Below, piece after piece: positions 55,794 to 64,000 of a stretch of 64,000 nt of DNA. How positions within the stretch are numbered: position 1 is the first letter of the stretch; each line of letters starts with the position of its first letter. The translations under genes were made by a program, and so were the position numbers. This DNA comes from Ilumatobacteraceae bacterium (GTDB lineage: Bacteria > Actinomycetota > Acidimicrobiia > Acidimicrobiales > Ilumatobacteraceae). Where the stretch lies: NCBI GenBank assembly GCA_024643255.1, contig JAHENF010000009.1:1-64000 (forward strand), given 5' to 3'. The notes under the pieces are model-generated. The model searched no databases. It had not been told where the DNA came from and saw only the letters and a list, made by a program, of their open reading frames with translations.

Positions 55794-58133
55794 ATGCCCA
55801 ACTCGGATGTCGATCTCACCACGCTGCGCGAGATCGAGCGTCGGGTCCTGTGGCTCTCGACGCGTATGATCGATCACGCCAACCGGCGCGCCGAGACCGA
55901 GATCAAGGTCGGCGGGCATCAGGCGTCGTGCGCGTCGATGGCGTCGATCATGACCGCGCTGTGGTTCGGCCACATCGGCGGCGAGGACAAGGTGGCGGTC
56001 AAGCCGCACGCGTCACCCGTGTATCACGCGATCAAGTACCTCACCGGTGAACTGGACCGCTCGTACCTCACCACTCTGCGCCAGCGCGGCGGGTTGCAGG
56101 CGTATCCCTCGCGCACGAAGGATCCCGACGTGTCCGACTTCTCGACCGGATCGGTCGGGCTCGGCGCGGTCGCCCCGCTGTTCTCGGCACTCACCCGTCG
56201 CTACACCGACTCGCAGTTCGGGGCGCAGGCATCGGCGCGCTTCATCGCACTGGTCGGAGACGCCGAACTCGACGAGGGCAACGTGTGGGAGGCGATCGCC
56301 GACCCCGCTACTCAGGAGCTCGGCAACTTCACGATGGTGGTCGACCTGAACCGCCAGAGCCTCGATCGAGTGATTCCCGACATCGCTGCCGTTCGATTGA
56401 AGCGGTTCTTCGCCGATGCCGGCTGGCACGTGGCCGAGGCCAAGTACGGCGCCCGCCTCACCGCGGCGTTCGCCGAGCCCGGCGGCGACGCGCTCGCCGC
56501 CCACATCGACTCGCTCTCCAACGAGGCCTACCAGGAGTTGTTCGCGCTCAGCGGCGCCGACGTCCGGCGCTCGTTCCTCCGCGGCGCCGACCCCGCGGTG
56601 GTCCGCATCGCCGACCGCCTCGACGACGAGTCCCTCACCGCGCTCGTCACCGACCTCGGCGGCCACGACCTGGGCCTGTTGATCGACACGTTCCGTCGGT
56701 GCGACGAGGCCGCTGATCGCCCGTCGGTCGTGTTCGCCTACACGATCAAGGGTCATGGGCTGCCGATGGCCGGTGACCCGATGAACCACGCCGCCCTGCT
56801 CACCCTCGAGCAGATCGATGCCTTCCGAACGGCTGTCGGACTCGATCACGCGACCGAATGGAACCGTTTCGATCCGGACTCACCAGCCGGACGACTGTGT
56901 GCCGATGTCGGCGGTGACATCAACAACACACCGCCCCCACCGCGGCCTGTCGTGCCCGTACCCGCGGCGGCTCGCCCCCTCGTGACGAGCGGCGCCGTGT
57001 CGACCCAGGACGCGTTCGGCCGAGTGTTGGCGAGCCTCGCCGACGTCGCCGGCGTGAGCGAGCGGATCGTCACCACCGCGCCGGATGTGTCGATCTCGAC
57101 GAACCTCGGCGGCTGGATCAACAAGCGCGGCGTCTACGCCCATGCCGAGCGCGACGACCACGGCGGCGCGGCCCGCCTGCTCAAGTGGGCGCCGGGGCCG
57201 ACCGGCCAACACATCGAGCTCGGCATCAGCGAGATGAACCTGTTCATGCTGCTCGGGCAGCTCGGGCTCAGCCACGAACATCACGACCGCCATCTCCTCC
57301 CGATCGGCACGGTCTACGACCCCTTCGTCCTACGCGGGCTCGACGCCTTCATCTACGGGATCTACAACGACTCCCGATTCGTCGTCACCGGCACGCCCGC
57401 CGGCGTGACGCTCGCACCGGAGGGCGGCGCGCACCAATCGACGATCACCGCATCGGTCGGCGTCGAACTTCCCAACCTGACGTGTTTCGAGCCGGCCTAC
57501 GCCACCGAGGTCGACTGGCTGCTGTGCGACGCGCTCGACCAGCTCTCGCGGCCCGATGGCGCCAGCTCGTATCTCCGCCTCTCCACCCGGCCGATCGACC
57601 AGACGCCGTTCGCGGCTGCTGTCGGCCGCATGGGCGAGGAACGGCTTCGGGCGCAGACGCTGCTCGGCGGCTACCGACTCATCGATCCGGCCGACGACGG
57701 TCGACCCGCGGTCACGATCGTGACCACCGGCGTGATGGCTCCCGACGCAGTTGCCGCGGCGGCCGAACTCGATGAGGAAGGCGTGCTCGCCAGCGTGATC
57801 CACCTCACCAGCCCTGATCGTGTCTACCGGAGCTGGCGTTCGGGGCTCACACGATCGGCGAGGACCGCCCGCGCCGTGCGCGTTCCGAGCCATCTCCACC
57901 GCCTGGTGCCGACGAACGAGCGCACCCGGCCGATCGTCAGCGTGCATGATGCCGCCAGCCACAGCCTCGCCTGGCTGGGCTCCGCGCTCGGCACGCGCCA
58001 GTACGCACTCGGCGTCGACCGGTTCGGCGAGTCGGGCACGATCGCCGACCTGCACGAGCTCACCGGGATTTCGACGGGCAGCATCGTCAACGCTGCACTC
58101 GTCGCGATCGGCGACCTCGATCTCTACGACTGA
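55794..58133 (+). CDS. AceE-like/transketolase-like thiamine-diphosphate enzyme
   Basis: GGHQASCASMASIMTALWFGHI, STGSVGLGAVAPLFSALTRRY, GDAELDEGNVWEA, VVDLNRQSLDR; 779 aa. Confidence 0.85.
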   Translation: MPNSDVDLTTLREIERRVLWLSTRMIDHANRRAETEIKVGGHQASCASMASIMTALWFGHIGGEDKVAVKPHASPVYHAIKYLTGELDRSYLTTLRQRGGLQAYPSRTKDPDVSDFSTGSVGLGAVAPLFSALTRRYTDSQFGAQASARFIALVGDAELDEGNVWEAIADPATQELGNFTMVVDLNRQSLDRVIPDIAAVRLKRFFADAGWHVAEAKYGARLTAAFAEPGGDALAAHIDSLSNEAYQELFALSGADVRRSFLRGADPAVVRIADRLDDESLTALVTDLGGHDLGLLIDTFRRCDEAADRPSVVFAYTIKGHGLPMAGDPMNHAALLTLEQIDAFRTAVGLDHATEWNRFDPDSPAGRLCADVGGDINNTPPPPRPVVPVPAAARPLVTSGAVSTQDAFGRVLASLADVAGVSERIVTTAPDVSISTNLGGWINKRGVYAHAERDDHGGAARLLKWAPGPTGQHIELGISEMNLFMLLGQLGLSHEHHDRHLLPIGTVYDPFVLRGLDAFIYGIYNDSRFVVTGTPAGVTLAPEGGAHQSTITASVGVELPNLTCFEPAYATEVDWLLCDALDQLSRPDGASSYLRLSTRPIDQTPFAAAVGRMGEERLRAQTLLGGYRLIDPADDGRPAVTIVTTGVMAPDAVAAAAELDEEGVLASVIHLTSPDRVYRSWRSGLTRSARTARAVRVPSHLHRLVPTNERTRPIVSVHDAASHSLAWLGSALGTRQYALGVDRFGESGTIADLHELTGISTGSIVNAALVAIGDLDLYD

Positions 58134-59008
58134 GAAGAACTCGGAGATTGGGTCGAGCTCGGAGATTGGGTCGAGCTCGGCGGCTCGGCGGGTGCAGGGC
58201 GCGTGACCACGTAGGCGATCGCGCCACCGACGACGAGCGCCATGACGACGCCGGCGACCTGCCAGTGCTCGTTCAGGAACGTCGTCGCCTGCGCCTGACG
58301 CTCGAGGGCCCAATCGGTGACCGGGTCGCCGACTTCCTTGATGTCGACCCAGTAGAAGTACCAAAGGAGGTACACCCCCGACAGCACGACGAACCCGGCC
58401 GCGATCCGGTCGACATAGCGCATCCCGCCGCGCAGGAATTTCAACAGGCTCGTGTTCGCCGACGCCAGGGCGATCGTGAGGGCGCTCACGAGCAGTGCCA
58501 TGCCCGCGCCGTACGCGACCACGTTGCCGACGCCCGCCACGACGCCCTCACGGGCGGTGGTGCTGAAGACCGTGGCGATGAACAATCCGATCGTGCAGCC
58601 GATCGATGCGACGGCGTACGCGATGCCGAACACGAACATCGCCCGCATCGTGCGCTCGGGGGTGTCACCACCGGTGTTGATGTTCGGCGTCATGAACGGG
58701 ATCTTGTAGCCGAACAGCATCGCGATGCCGAGGACGACGAGCGCCGCTCCGATCGCACCGGTGGCGTACTTCGCGTTCTCGTTGATCCAGTTGGTGAAGT
58801 TGTACGAGATCACGCCGGCGACGAGGAACACCGACAGGAACCCTGCCGACACCGCTGCGCTCACCAGCAGTGCACGGCGCATCGTGGCGCGCTGGCTGCC
58901 CGGCAACGACCCCTGCATGCCGAGGAAGTACATGAGATAGGTCGGCAGCAGGATGAAGCCGCACGGATTGACGGCCGCAACCATCCCGCGTATGAACGAC
59001 AGGCTCAT
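58124..59008 (-). CDS. CcdA-family cytochrome c biogenesis membrane protein
   Basis: VAAVNPCGFILLPTYLMYFLG, ASIGCTIGLFIATV, multiple TM segments; repetitive tail SSTQSPSSTQSPSSSQS. Confidence 0.88.
   Translation of the reverse strand: MSLSFIRGMVAAVNPCGFILLPTYLMYFLGMQGSLPGSQRATMRRALLVSAAVSAGFLSVFLVAGVISYNFTNWINENAKYATGAIGAALVVLGIAMLFGYKIPFMTPNINTGGDTPERTMRAMFVFGIAYAVASIGCTIGLFIATVFSTTAREGVVAGVGNVVAYGAGMALLVSALTIALASANTSLLKFLRGGMRYVDRIAAGFVVLSGVYLLWYFYWVDIKEVGDPVTDWALERQAQATTFLNEHWQVAGVVMALVVGGAIAYVVTRPAPAEPPSSTQSPSSTQSPSSSQS
58140..58175. repeat. 18-bp tandem duplication in CcdA tail
   Basis: ctcggagattgggtcgag x2, in frame. Confidence 0.85.
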
Positions 59009-59601
59009 GACAGCTTGCTCTCCTCGACCATCAGCTGATCGATCTTGGTCCGGAGTTCGTTCGCGTCGAGCGCGCCGGACTGATCGACGATGGTGCCGTC
59101 CGAGGTGACGAACAGCGTGACCGGAAAGGCGACGGCACCGACACCGTCGGCCAGCTCGGCGAACTCGTCACGGTAGAGGTCGTACTGCACGCCACGTTCT
59201 CCGGCGAATCGCTCCATCGCCTCGACCGAGTCGATCGTGTTGACACCGATGAATCGGACGTCGTCACGCTCGGCGTCGACCTCGGCGAACGCCGGGAGCT
59301 CCTTCGCGCACGGCGGGCAGGTCGTGAACCAGAGGTTCACCACGAGCGGTTCGCCGAGGAGATCGGCGGTGGTCACGTCGTTGCCCGCCGCGTCGGCCAG
59401 AGTCACGTCGGGAAACGGTGTGCCCTCGACGGACTGGTTGCCCAGCCCATCGTTCGGATACGTGACCACGGCCCCCGGATCGGTCAAGCGGGCGTCGAGC
59501 TGGTCGCCGGTTCCGTCGGAGCGTTGCGTCCACGCGAAAGCGACGATGACGACGACAGCGACGAGCAGTGAGCCGACGAGGAGTCGCGGACGGATCTTCA
59601 C
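59005..59601 (-). CDS. TlpA/ResA-like thiol-disulfide oxidoreductase
   Basis: VVNLWFTTCPPCAKELPAF; single N-terminal TM; ATGA overlap with ccdA. Confidence 0.92.
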   Translation of the reverse strand: MKIRPRLLVGSLLVAVVVIVAFAWTQRSDGTGDQLDARLTDPGAVVTYPNDGLGNQSVEGTPFPDVTLADAAGNDVTTADLLGEPLVVNLWFTTCPPCAKELPAFAEVDAERDDVRFIGVNTIDSVEAMERFAGERGVQYDLYRDEFAELADGVGAVAFPVTLFVTSDGTIVDQSGALDANELRTKIDQLMVEESKLS

Positions 59602-59688
59602 ACCGTCGAGGCTACCGACGGCCCTTCTGCCGGGCCGGTCGGTCGCGCCGTTCTTCGCGTTTGTTCACCACCACGGCCACCAAGTGCC

Positions 59689-59738
59689 GTTTGTGGCGCG
59701 ATTTCGGTGCGGGGGGTCACCAAAACCGCGCCACAAAC
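59689..59738 (-). terminator. hairpin downstream of whiB
   Basis: GTTTGTGGCGCG...GGTG-8nt-CACC...CGCGCCACAAAC. Confidence 0.55.
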
Positions 59739-59762
59739 AGGCGAATGGGTGGACGTCACCGT

Positions 59763-60137
59763 TCAGGCGACCGCCACGGGCCCGAGCTCGTCGATCACGA
59801 CGACCGCCCGGGGCTGCTTCGGCGGGCGACCGCAGGGCCGCTTGTTGGCGATGACGCGGCCGCCCGAGAGCAGCTCACCACCCCAGACGCCCCACGGCTC
59901 CTGACGCTCGAGTGCGCCTTCGAGGCACGACGCCTGCAACGGGCACAGGCCGCACATCGCCTTGGCCCGAGCGATGTCGATGACGTTGTCCGAGAAGAAC
60001 AGCCCGGTCATCGTGCCGTGACCGTCGGCGCAACGAGCGACCGGGGTCCGCGTCGATCCCTCGCCGGGCGGGCTTGGACTGTCCGGTTCTCGCGGTTCGA
60101 CGAGCACCGAGCGGCGCGGGCTGAGTGTGATGTCCAT
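59763..60137 (-). CDS. WhiB family Fe-S regulator
   Basis: Cys set ARC...MCGLCPLQASC, EPWGVWGGELLSGG, basic KRPCGRPPKQPR tail. Confidence 0.92.
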   Translation of the reverse strand: MDITLSPRRSVLVEPREPDSPSPPGEGSTRTPVARCADGHGTMTGLFFSDNVIDIARAKAMCGLCPLQASCLEGALERQEPWGVWGGELLSGGRVIANKRPCGRPPKQPRAVVVIDELGPVAVA

Positions 60138-60265
60138 GGTGGATTCCTGTTCGATGAATGGGGTGGCTGCGACGTGGCTCGGAGAGCCGGTGTGGTTGTC
60201 GAGAAGGGTCATGTCGGGCTTTCTGGTTCGGTGGGTCTGGGTGAGGGATCAAGGTGGTCGGGGCC

Positions 60266-60306
60266 GAAAAACGCAAGAGGCCGCCGGGTCGGAACCCGGC
60301 GGCCTC
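60266..60306 (-). terminator. Rho-independent terminator of the small ORF
   Basis: Reverse strand GAGGCCGCCGGGT-tccg-ACCCGGCGGCCTC-ttgcg-TTTTT, 13-bp perfect stem with T-tract. Confidence 0.92.
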
Positions 60307-60330
60307 GTGAGAGGTGATCTGACGTCGGTG

Positions 60331-60513
60331 TTACGTCAGGGCTCCCATGAGGTGGCCGGGGGTGAGTCGCTTGGACTCGGTGTTGCCAGTGGTGTCGCCG
60401 GAATTCACGGACATCTGTCCGCAGACCGGAGCGAGCCACGAGGCGTAGCCGAGCGAACCGACGTGATGGCGCGCAAAGGCGATCGACGGTGCAGAAATCG
60501 GTGACATGCTCAT
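60331..60513 (-). CDS. 60-aa protein of unknown function, own transcription unit
   Basis: MSMSPISAPSIAFARHHVGSLGYASWLAPVCGQMSVNSGDTTGNTESKRLTPGHLMGALT; AAAGGA upstream; terminator 25 nt after stop. Confidence 0.65.
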   Translation of the reverse strand: MSMSPISAPSIAFARHHVGSLGYASWLAPVCGQMSVNSGDTTGNTESKRLTPGHLMGALT

Positions 60514-60568
60514 CGTTCGTCCTTTCGCTTCGTCGTGGTCGGATGTTCGAGTCTTCGGACCCGAGGTG

Positions 60569-61594
60569 TCAGACAACCACGACAACCGGGGTGCGGTCAA
60601 GGGGGTTTCGGAAATTTGGTGAGAGATCGATGAGGATCTTGCCGACGTTGGCGTTCGCCTCCATGTGGCGATGGGCGTCGGCGATGTCGTCGAGCGGGTA
60701 CCGCGAGTCGACGACCGGATGGAGCTGTCCGCTGTCGAAGAGCGGGATGATCTCGTCGATGAACCGTTGGCTGAGTGCCAGTTTGCGCTCGATCGGTCGC
60801 GCCCGCAGCGTCGTGCCGACCCACGTCAGCCGCTTCGACAGGAGCAGCCCGATGTTGACCGGTGCCGAGCCGCCGCCCATCAGCCCGACCTGGATGATCG
60901 TGGCGTCCATGCGAGCGGCCTGGAGGTTGCGATCGGCCTCCTCGCCACCGATCACGTCGAGCACGACGTCGACGCCAGAGGGAATCGCAGCGCGCAGCGC
61001 ACCCAACCAGTCTGATGGGCTGCGCTCGAGGACGAGATCGGCGCCGAGGGCACGGCAGGCGTCGGCCTTGCCCGCAGAACACGTCACCGCGACCCGGGCG
61101 CCGATCGCCTTGGCGATCTGGATCGCCGCGGTGCCGACCCCTGAGGCGCCGGCATGCACGAGCGCCCAGCGCCCGCTGGTGAGCCCACCCTGCACGACGA
61201 GCGCGTCCCAGGCGGTGAGGAACACCTCCGGGATCGCCGCAGCGTCAGCCGGGTCGAGCGACGACGGCACGGGCAGCGCCTGACGCGCATGGGTGACGAC
61301 CTTGCCGGCGTAGCAGCCCCCGGCTTCGATGCCCATCACCCGATCGCCCACCGTCCAACCGGTCACGTCGGAGCCGACCGCAGCGACCACACCTGCGTAC
61401 TCGAGGCCGGGAATCTCGATCGCTCGGCGCCGGGGGTCGGGGTACATGCCCATCCGCTGCAGGATGTCGGCACGGTTGATCGCGGTGTGGTGCACGTCGA
61501 CGACCAGCTCGTCGCGACCCGGTGTGGGGTCGTCGACCTCCTCGATCGTGAGGACTTCCGGGCCACCGTGGGATCGCAGGACGACTGCACGCAT
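60569..61594 (-). CDS. NAD(P)H-quinone oxidoreductase (MDR superfamily)
   Basis: MRAVVLRSHGGPEVLTIEEVDDPTPG, GVGTAAIQIAKAIGARVAVTCSAGKADACRALGADLVL. Confidence 0.93.
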   Translation of the reverse strand: MRAVVLRSHGGPEVLTIEEVDDPTPGRDELVVDVHHTAINRADILQRMGMYPDPRRRAIEIPGLEYAGVVAAVGSDVTGWTVGDRVMGIEAGGCYAGKVVTHARQALPVPSSLDPADAAAIPEVFLTAWDALVVQGGLTSGRWALVHAGASGVGTAAIQIAKAIGARVAVTCSAGKADACRALGADLVLERSPSDWLGALRAAIPSGVDVVLDVIGGEEADRNLQAARMDATIIQVGLMGGGSAPVNIGLLLSKRLTWVGTTLRARPIERKLALSQRFIDEIIPLFDSGQLHPVVDSRYPLDDIADAHRHMEANANVGKILIDLSPNFRNPLDRTPVVVVV

Positions 61595-61653
61595 GAGCGG
61601 GAACCTATCCGCTCACCGCGGCACGCTCCGGCTCGAGTGGAGCGATTCGGGTT

Positions 61654-62226
61654 TCAGGCGGTGTCGGTCGGCGCAGGAGTGGGCGCCGGGACGAACACGT
61701 GCTCGCGGTAGTACGCCATCTCGCGAATCGACTCGCGGATGTCGTCGAGGGCGCGGTGCGATCCCTGACCACGCGGTCGGCTCGCATCGACGTCCGGGTA
61801 CCAACGCTTCACCAACTCCTTCACGCTCGACACGTCGATCGATCGGTAGTGGAGATGGTTCTCGATGTCGGGAAGGTAGGCCGTCAGGAACCGGCGATCG
61901 GTCCCGATCGAGTTGCCGCACAGCGGCACGCTCGCCGGTTCGGGGACGTGCAGCTTGATGAACTCGAGGGTGGCTGCTCCCGCATCGGCGAGGCTGACCG
62001 TCGACGTCTTGATCTGCTCGAGGAGACCGGACTTGGTGTGCATGTCGACGACGAACGGGTCCATCCCCTCGAGCGCCTCATCGGGTTGGTGGATGACGAG
62101 GTCAGGTCCTTCGGCGAGAATCTGCAGATCGTCGTCGGTGATGATCGTCGCGATCTCGACGATCACATCCGAGGTGTGATCGAGTCCGGTCATCTCCAGG
62201 TCCATCCAGACGAGCATCGACGTCAC
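61654..62226 (-). CDS. orn: oligoribonuclease
   Basis: LVWMDLEMTGLDHTSDVIVEIATIITD, CGNSIGTDRRFL, YRSIDVSSVKELVKRWYPD, SHRALDDIRESI. Confidence 0.95.
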   Translation of the reverse strand: MTSMLVWMDLEMTGLDHTSDVIVEIATIITDDDLQILAEGPDLVIHQPDEALEGMDPFVVDMHTKSGLLEQIKTSTVSLADAGAATLEFIKLHVPEPASVPLCGNSIGTDRRFLTAYLPDIENHLHYRSIDVSSVKELVKRWYPDVDASRPRGQGSHRALDDIRESIREMAYYREHVFVPAPTPAPTDTA

Positions 62227-62257
62227 TGTACGGCGCTCATGCTGCGATCATGGTGCG

Positions 62258-62869
62258 ATGACCGCCTTTGCCGCCCTCCTCGGAATGCCCGGGGTCGACG
62301 AGGTCAGCGAGCTTCGCGGCCGCGTCGGCTTCATGGCATTCCACGGTGGGGCACTCGAGGCGATGACCGACGTGATCGCGTCGCGCGCAGCCGAGCGGTC
62401 GTCGGCCTCGTTCTACGCCGTGATCCAGCCCGACGGCATGCGTGAGCACCTTCCGTCGATCGAGGTCCGGCCCCAGGAGTCGGAGAAGTTGGCGGTCTTC
62501 CTGGAGCACGTCGACATCGTGATCACCGTGCACGGGTTCGGTCGACGGGGTCTCTTCGGTTCGCTGCTCCTCGGCGGAGCGAACCGCGTGTTCGCCGATC
62601 ATGTCGGTACGTCGTTGCGGCGATCGCTCCCCGCCTACGACATCGTCACCGACGTGGAGGCGATCCCTCGACCACTCCGCGGGTTGCACCGGCACAACCC
62701 GGTCAACCTCCCACGCGACGGGGGCGTGCAGATCGAACTTCCTCCGCGGGTGCGCGGGTCGAGTCCGCTCTGGTGGGACTGGGAAGGCCCGGGGCTCACG
62801 CCACACACCGAGTCACTCATCGACGGCCTCGTCGACGCCGCGACGACCTGGCCCACCACCACACACTGA
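62258..62869 (+). CDS. poly-gamma-glutamate hydrolase-like family protein
   Basis: GFMAFHGGALEAMTDVIASRAAERSSASFYAV, IVITVHGFGRRGLFGSLLLGGANR. Confidence 0.6.
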   Translation: MTAFAALLGMPGVDEVSELRGRVGFMAFHGGALEAMTDVIASRAAERSSASFYAVIQPDGMREHLPSIEVRPQESEKLAVFLEHVDIVITVHGFGRRGLFGSLLLGGANRVFADHVGTSLRRSLPAYDIVTDVEAIPRPLRGLHRHNPVNLPRDGGVQIELPPRVRGSSPLWWDWEGPGLTPHTESLIDGLVDAATTWPTTTH

Positions 62870-62898
62870 CATTCGACACCCTGAAATTCGGCACGACT

Positions 62899-62947
62899 GA
62901 AATTCGGAGGGGATGTTGCGCTCAGCGCAACATCCCCTCCGAATTTC
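62899..62947. repeat. palindromic element family 1, copy D (continuous hairpin)
   Basis: GAAATTCGGAGGGGATGTTGCGCT-C-AGCGCAACATCCCCTCCGAATTTC, perfect 24-1-24. Confidence 0.95.
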
Positions 62948-62950
62948 GGG

Positions 62951-62998
62951 TTCGGGTTCGGGTTCGGGTTCGGGTTCGGGTTCGGGTTCGGGTTCGGG
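62951..62998. repeat. (TTCGGG)8 microsatellite abutting palindrome D
   Basis: Eight uninterrupted ttcggg units. Confidence 0.97.
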
Positions 62999-63004
62999 GT
63001 TGGA

Positions 63005-63997
63005 TCAGGCGGGGAGCAGGATCTCGACGACGCCGCCCGGGCCGTCACCGACGCCGATCGATCCACCGTGCGCGGTGACGATGCCCCGCGCGATCGACAG
63101 ACCGAGCCCAGCGGTGCCCGTGCGGGTGTCGCGGGCGGGGTCCGCCCGCGTGAACGGCTCGAAGGCCCGGTCCCTGAAATCGGTCGGGAAGCCTGGGCCC
63201 TGGTCGACGACACGGAGCGTTGCGGACGCATCGTGCTCGTCGATCTGCACGAGCACCACCGACCCGTCGGGGGCGTGGCGGATCGCGTTCTCCAACAGGT
63301 TGCGGATCACGCGTGCGAGCTGGGAACCGTCGGCGTCGACCATCACGCGATGCCGTGCCTCGAGCAGCAACGAGATCTTGCGCGTCTCGGCGATCGGCCG
63401 AACCGTCTCCATCGCCTCGTCGGCGAGTTCGGTCAGATCGAGTCGCAGTCGCTGCAGCTCCATCGTCCCACTCACCAGCCGGCTGTGGAGTTGCAGGTCG
63501 TCGACCAACGCCGACAGCGCGCGCACCTGCCGCTCCATTCCGCTGAGGTACTGATCGGGGTCGGCGGCGACACCGTCGCGGATCGCCTCCACGGAGGCAC
63601 GCAGGGCGGTGAGCGGCGTTCTGAGATCGTGCGAGATCGACGACAGCATCAGGGCCCGTTCACGCTCGACGGCATCGAGCCGATCGACCATCACGTCGAA
63701 CATGGCGGCGGCCTCGCCGAGCTCGTCGCTGCGGGTGACGCCCGTGCGCGCGGTCAGGTCGCCGTCGGCGACACGCATCGCGGCCTCGCAGATGCGGTTG
63801 GCATCACGGGCCACCGGCCGCGCCATCAGCACCGCAACGATTGCCGCGCCGAGCACGGCCGGCACGAGCGCCCACATGAGCAAGCGGAGGTCGTGGTCGT
63901 TGATGAACATCGACTGCGCTGCGATCGCGATCATCAGGATCGCCACACCGAGGACAGCGAGCATGGCCGCCAGGAATCGCAGGCCGAGGCGGTTCAT
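63005..63997 (-). CDS. sensor histidine kinase
   Basis: HAMP-like region, SSISHDLRTPLTALRASVEAI (H-box), NLLENAIRHAPDGS (N-box), DQGPGFP, GTAGLGLSIARGI. Confidence 0.92.
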   Translation of the reverse strand: MNRLGLRFLAAMLAVLGVAILMIAIAAQSMFINDHDLRLLMWALVPAVLGAAIVAVLMARPVARDANRICEAAMRVADGDLTARTGVTRSDELGEAAAMFDVMVDRLDAVERERALMLSSISHDLRTPLTALRASVEAIRDGVAADPDQYLSGMERQVRALSALVDDLQLHSRLVSGTMELQRLRLDLTELADEAMETVRPIAETRKISLLLEARHRVMVDADGSQLARVIRNLLENAIRHAPDGSVVLVQIDEHDASATLRVVDQGPGFPTDFRDRAFEPFTRADPARDTRTGTAGLGLSIARGIVTAHGGSIGVGDGPGGVVEILLPA

Positions 63998-64000
63998 CCC

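Noticed and set aside
62948-63000. (TTCGGG)n array as a CRISPR or telomere-like array
   Set aside because: Pure 6-bp tandem without spacers and no cas genes; lies internally between two genes, so it is a microsatellite.
62635-63231. Minus-strand ORF containing PNPNPNPNPNPNPNPNPK
   Set aside because: The repeat peptide is only a translation of the microsatellite and overlaps two well-supported genes.

Overview
High-GC actinobacterial chromosome segment. Gene content (WhiB, GSII plus GlnA2-type GSI, paired ArsA-like ATPases, Mrp, SHOCT/DUF6325) suggests an Acidimicrobiia/Ilumatobacter-like host; this is inference only. About 60 densely packed genes, mostly housekeeping and metabolic. No IS element, prophage, CRISPR array or rRNA was seen; one tRNA-Pro(CGG) was found. 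Identifiable modules: cytochrome c / ECF sigma / anti-sigma; selA-selB; znuABC plus a Fur/Zur regulator with a candidate operator; GSII-GSI-GlnR-like regulator; IscA/SufR-like/Mrp; CcdA-TlpA; lysC and asd; ArsA pair plus NfeD. The least explained signals are non-coding. (1) A four-copy intergenic palindrome, GAAATTCGGAG..TTGCGCTCAGCGCAA..CTCCGAATTTC, follows plus-strand stop codons and is flanked by C-rich/G-rich tracts, once by a (TTCGGG)8 microsatellite. (2) A three-copy GCCGGTGCC(T/A)GGCACCGGC palindrome sits at gene 3' ends. (3) A 29-bp element is duplicated in inverted orientation. (4) Four tandem 11-nt units lie upstream of glutamine synthetase II. (5) An isolated 60-aa ORF has its own terminator. 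Many ORFs in the supplied track are antisense shadow ORFs typical of GC-rich DNA and were not annotated. Start codons were chosen by eye and are approximate. All family names come from motif recognition, not from database searches.
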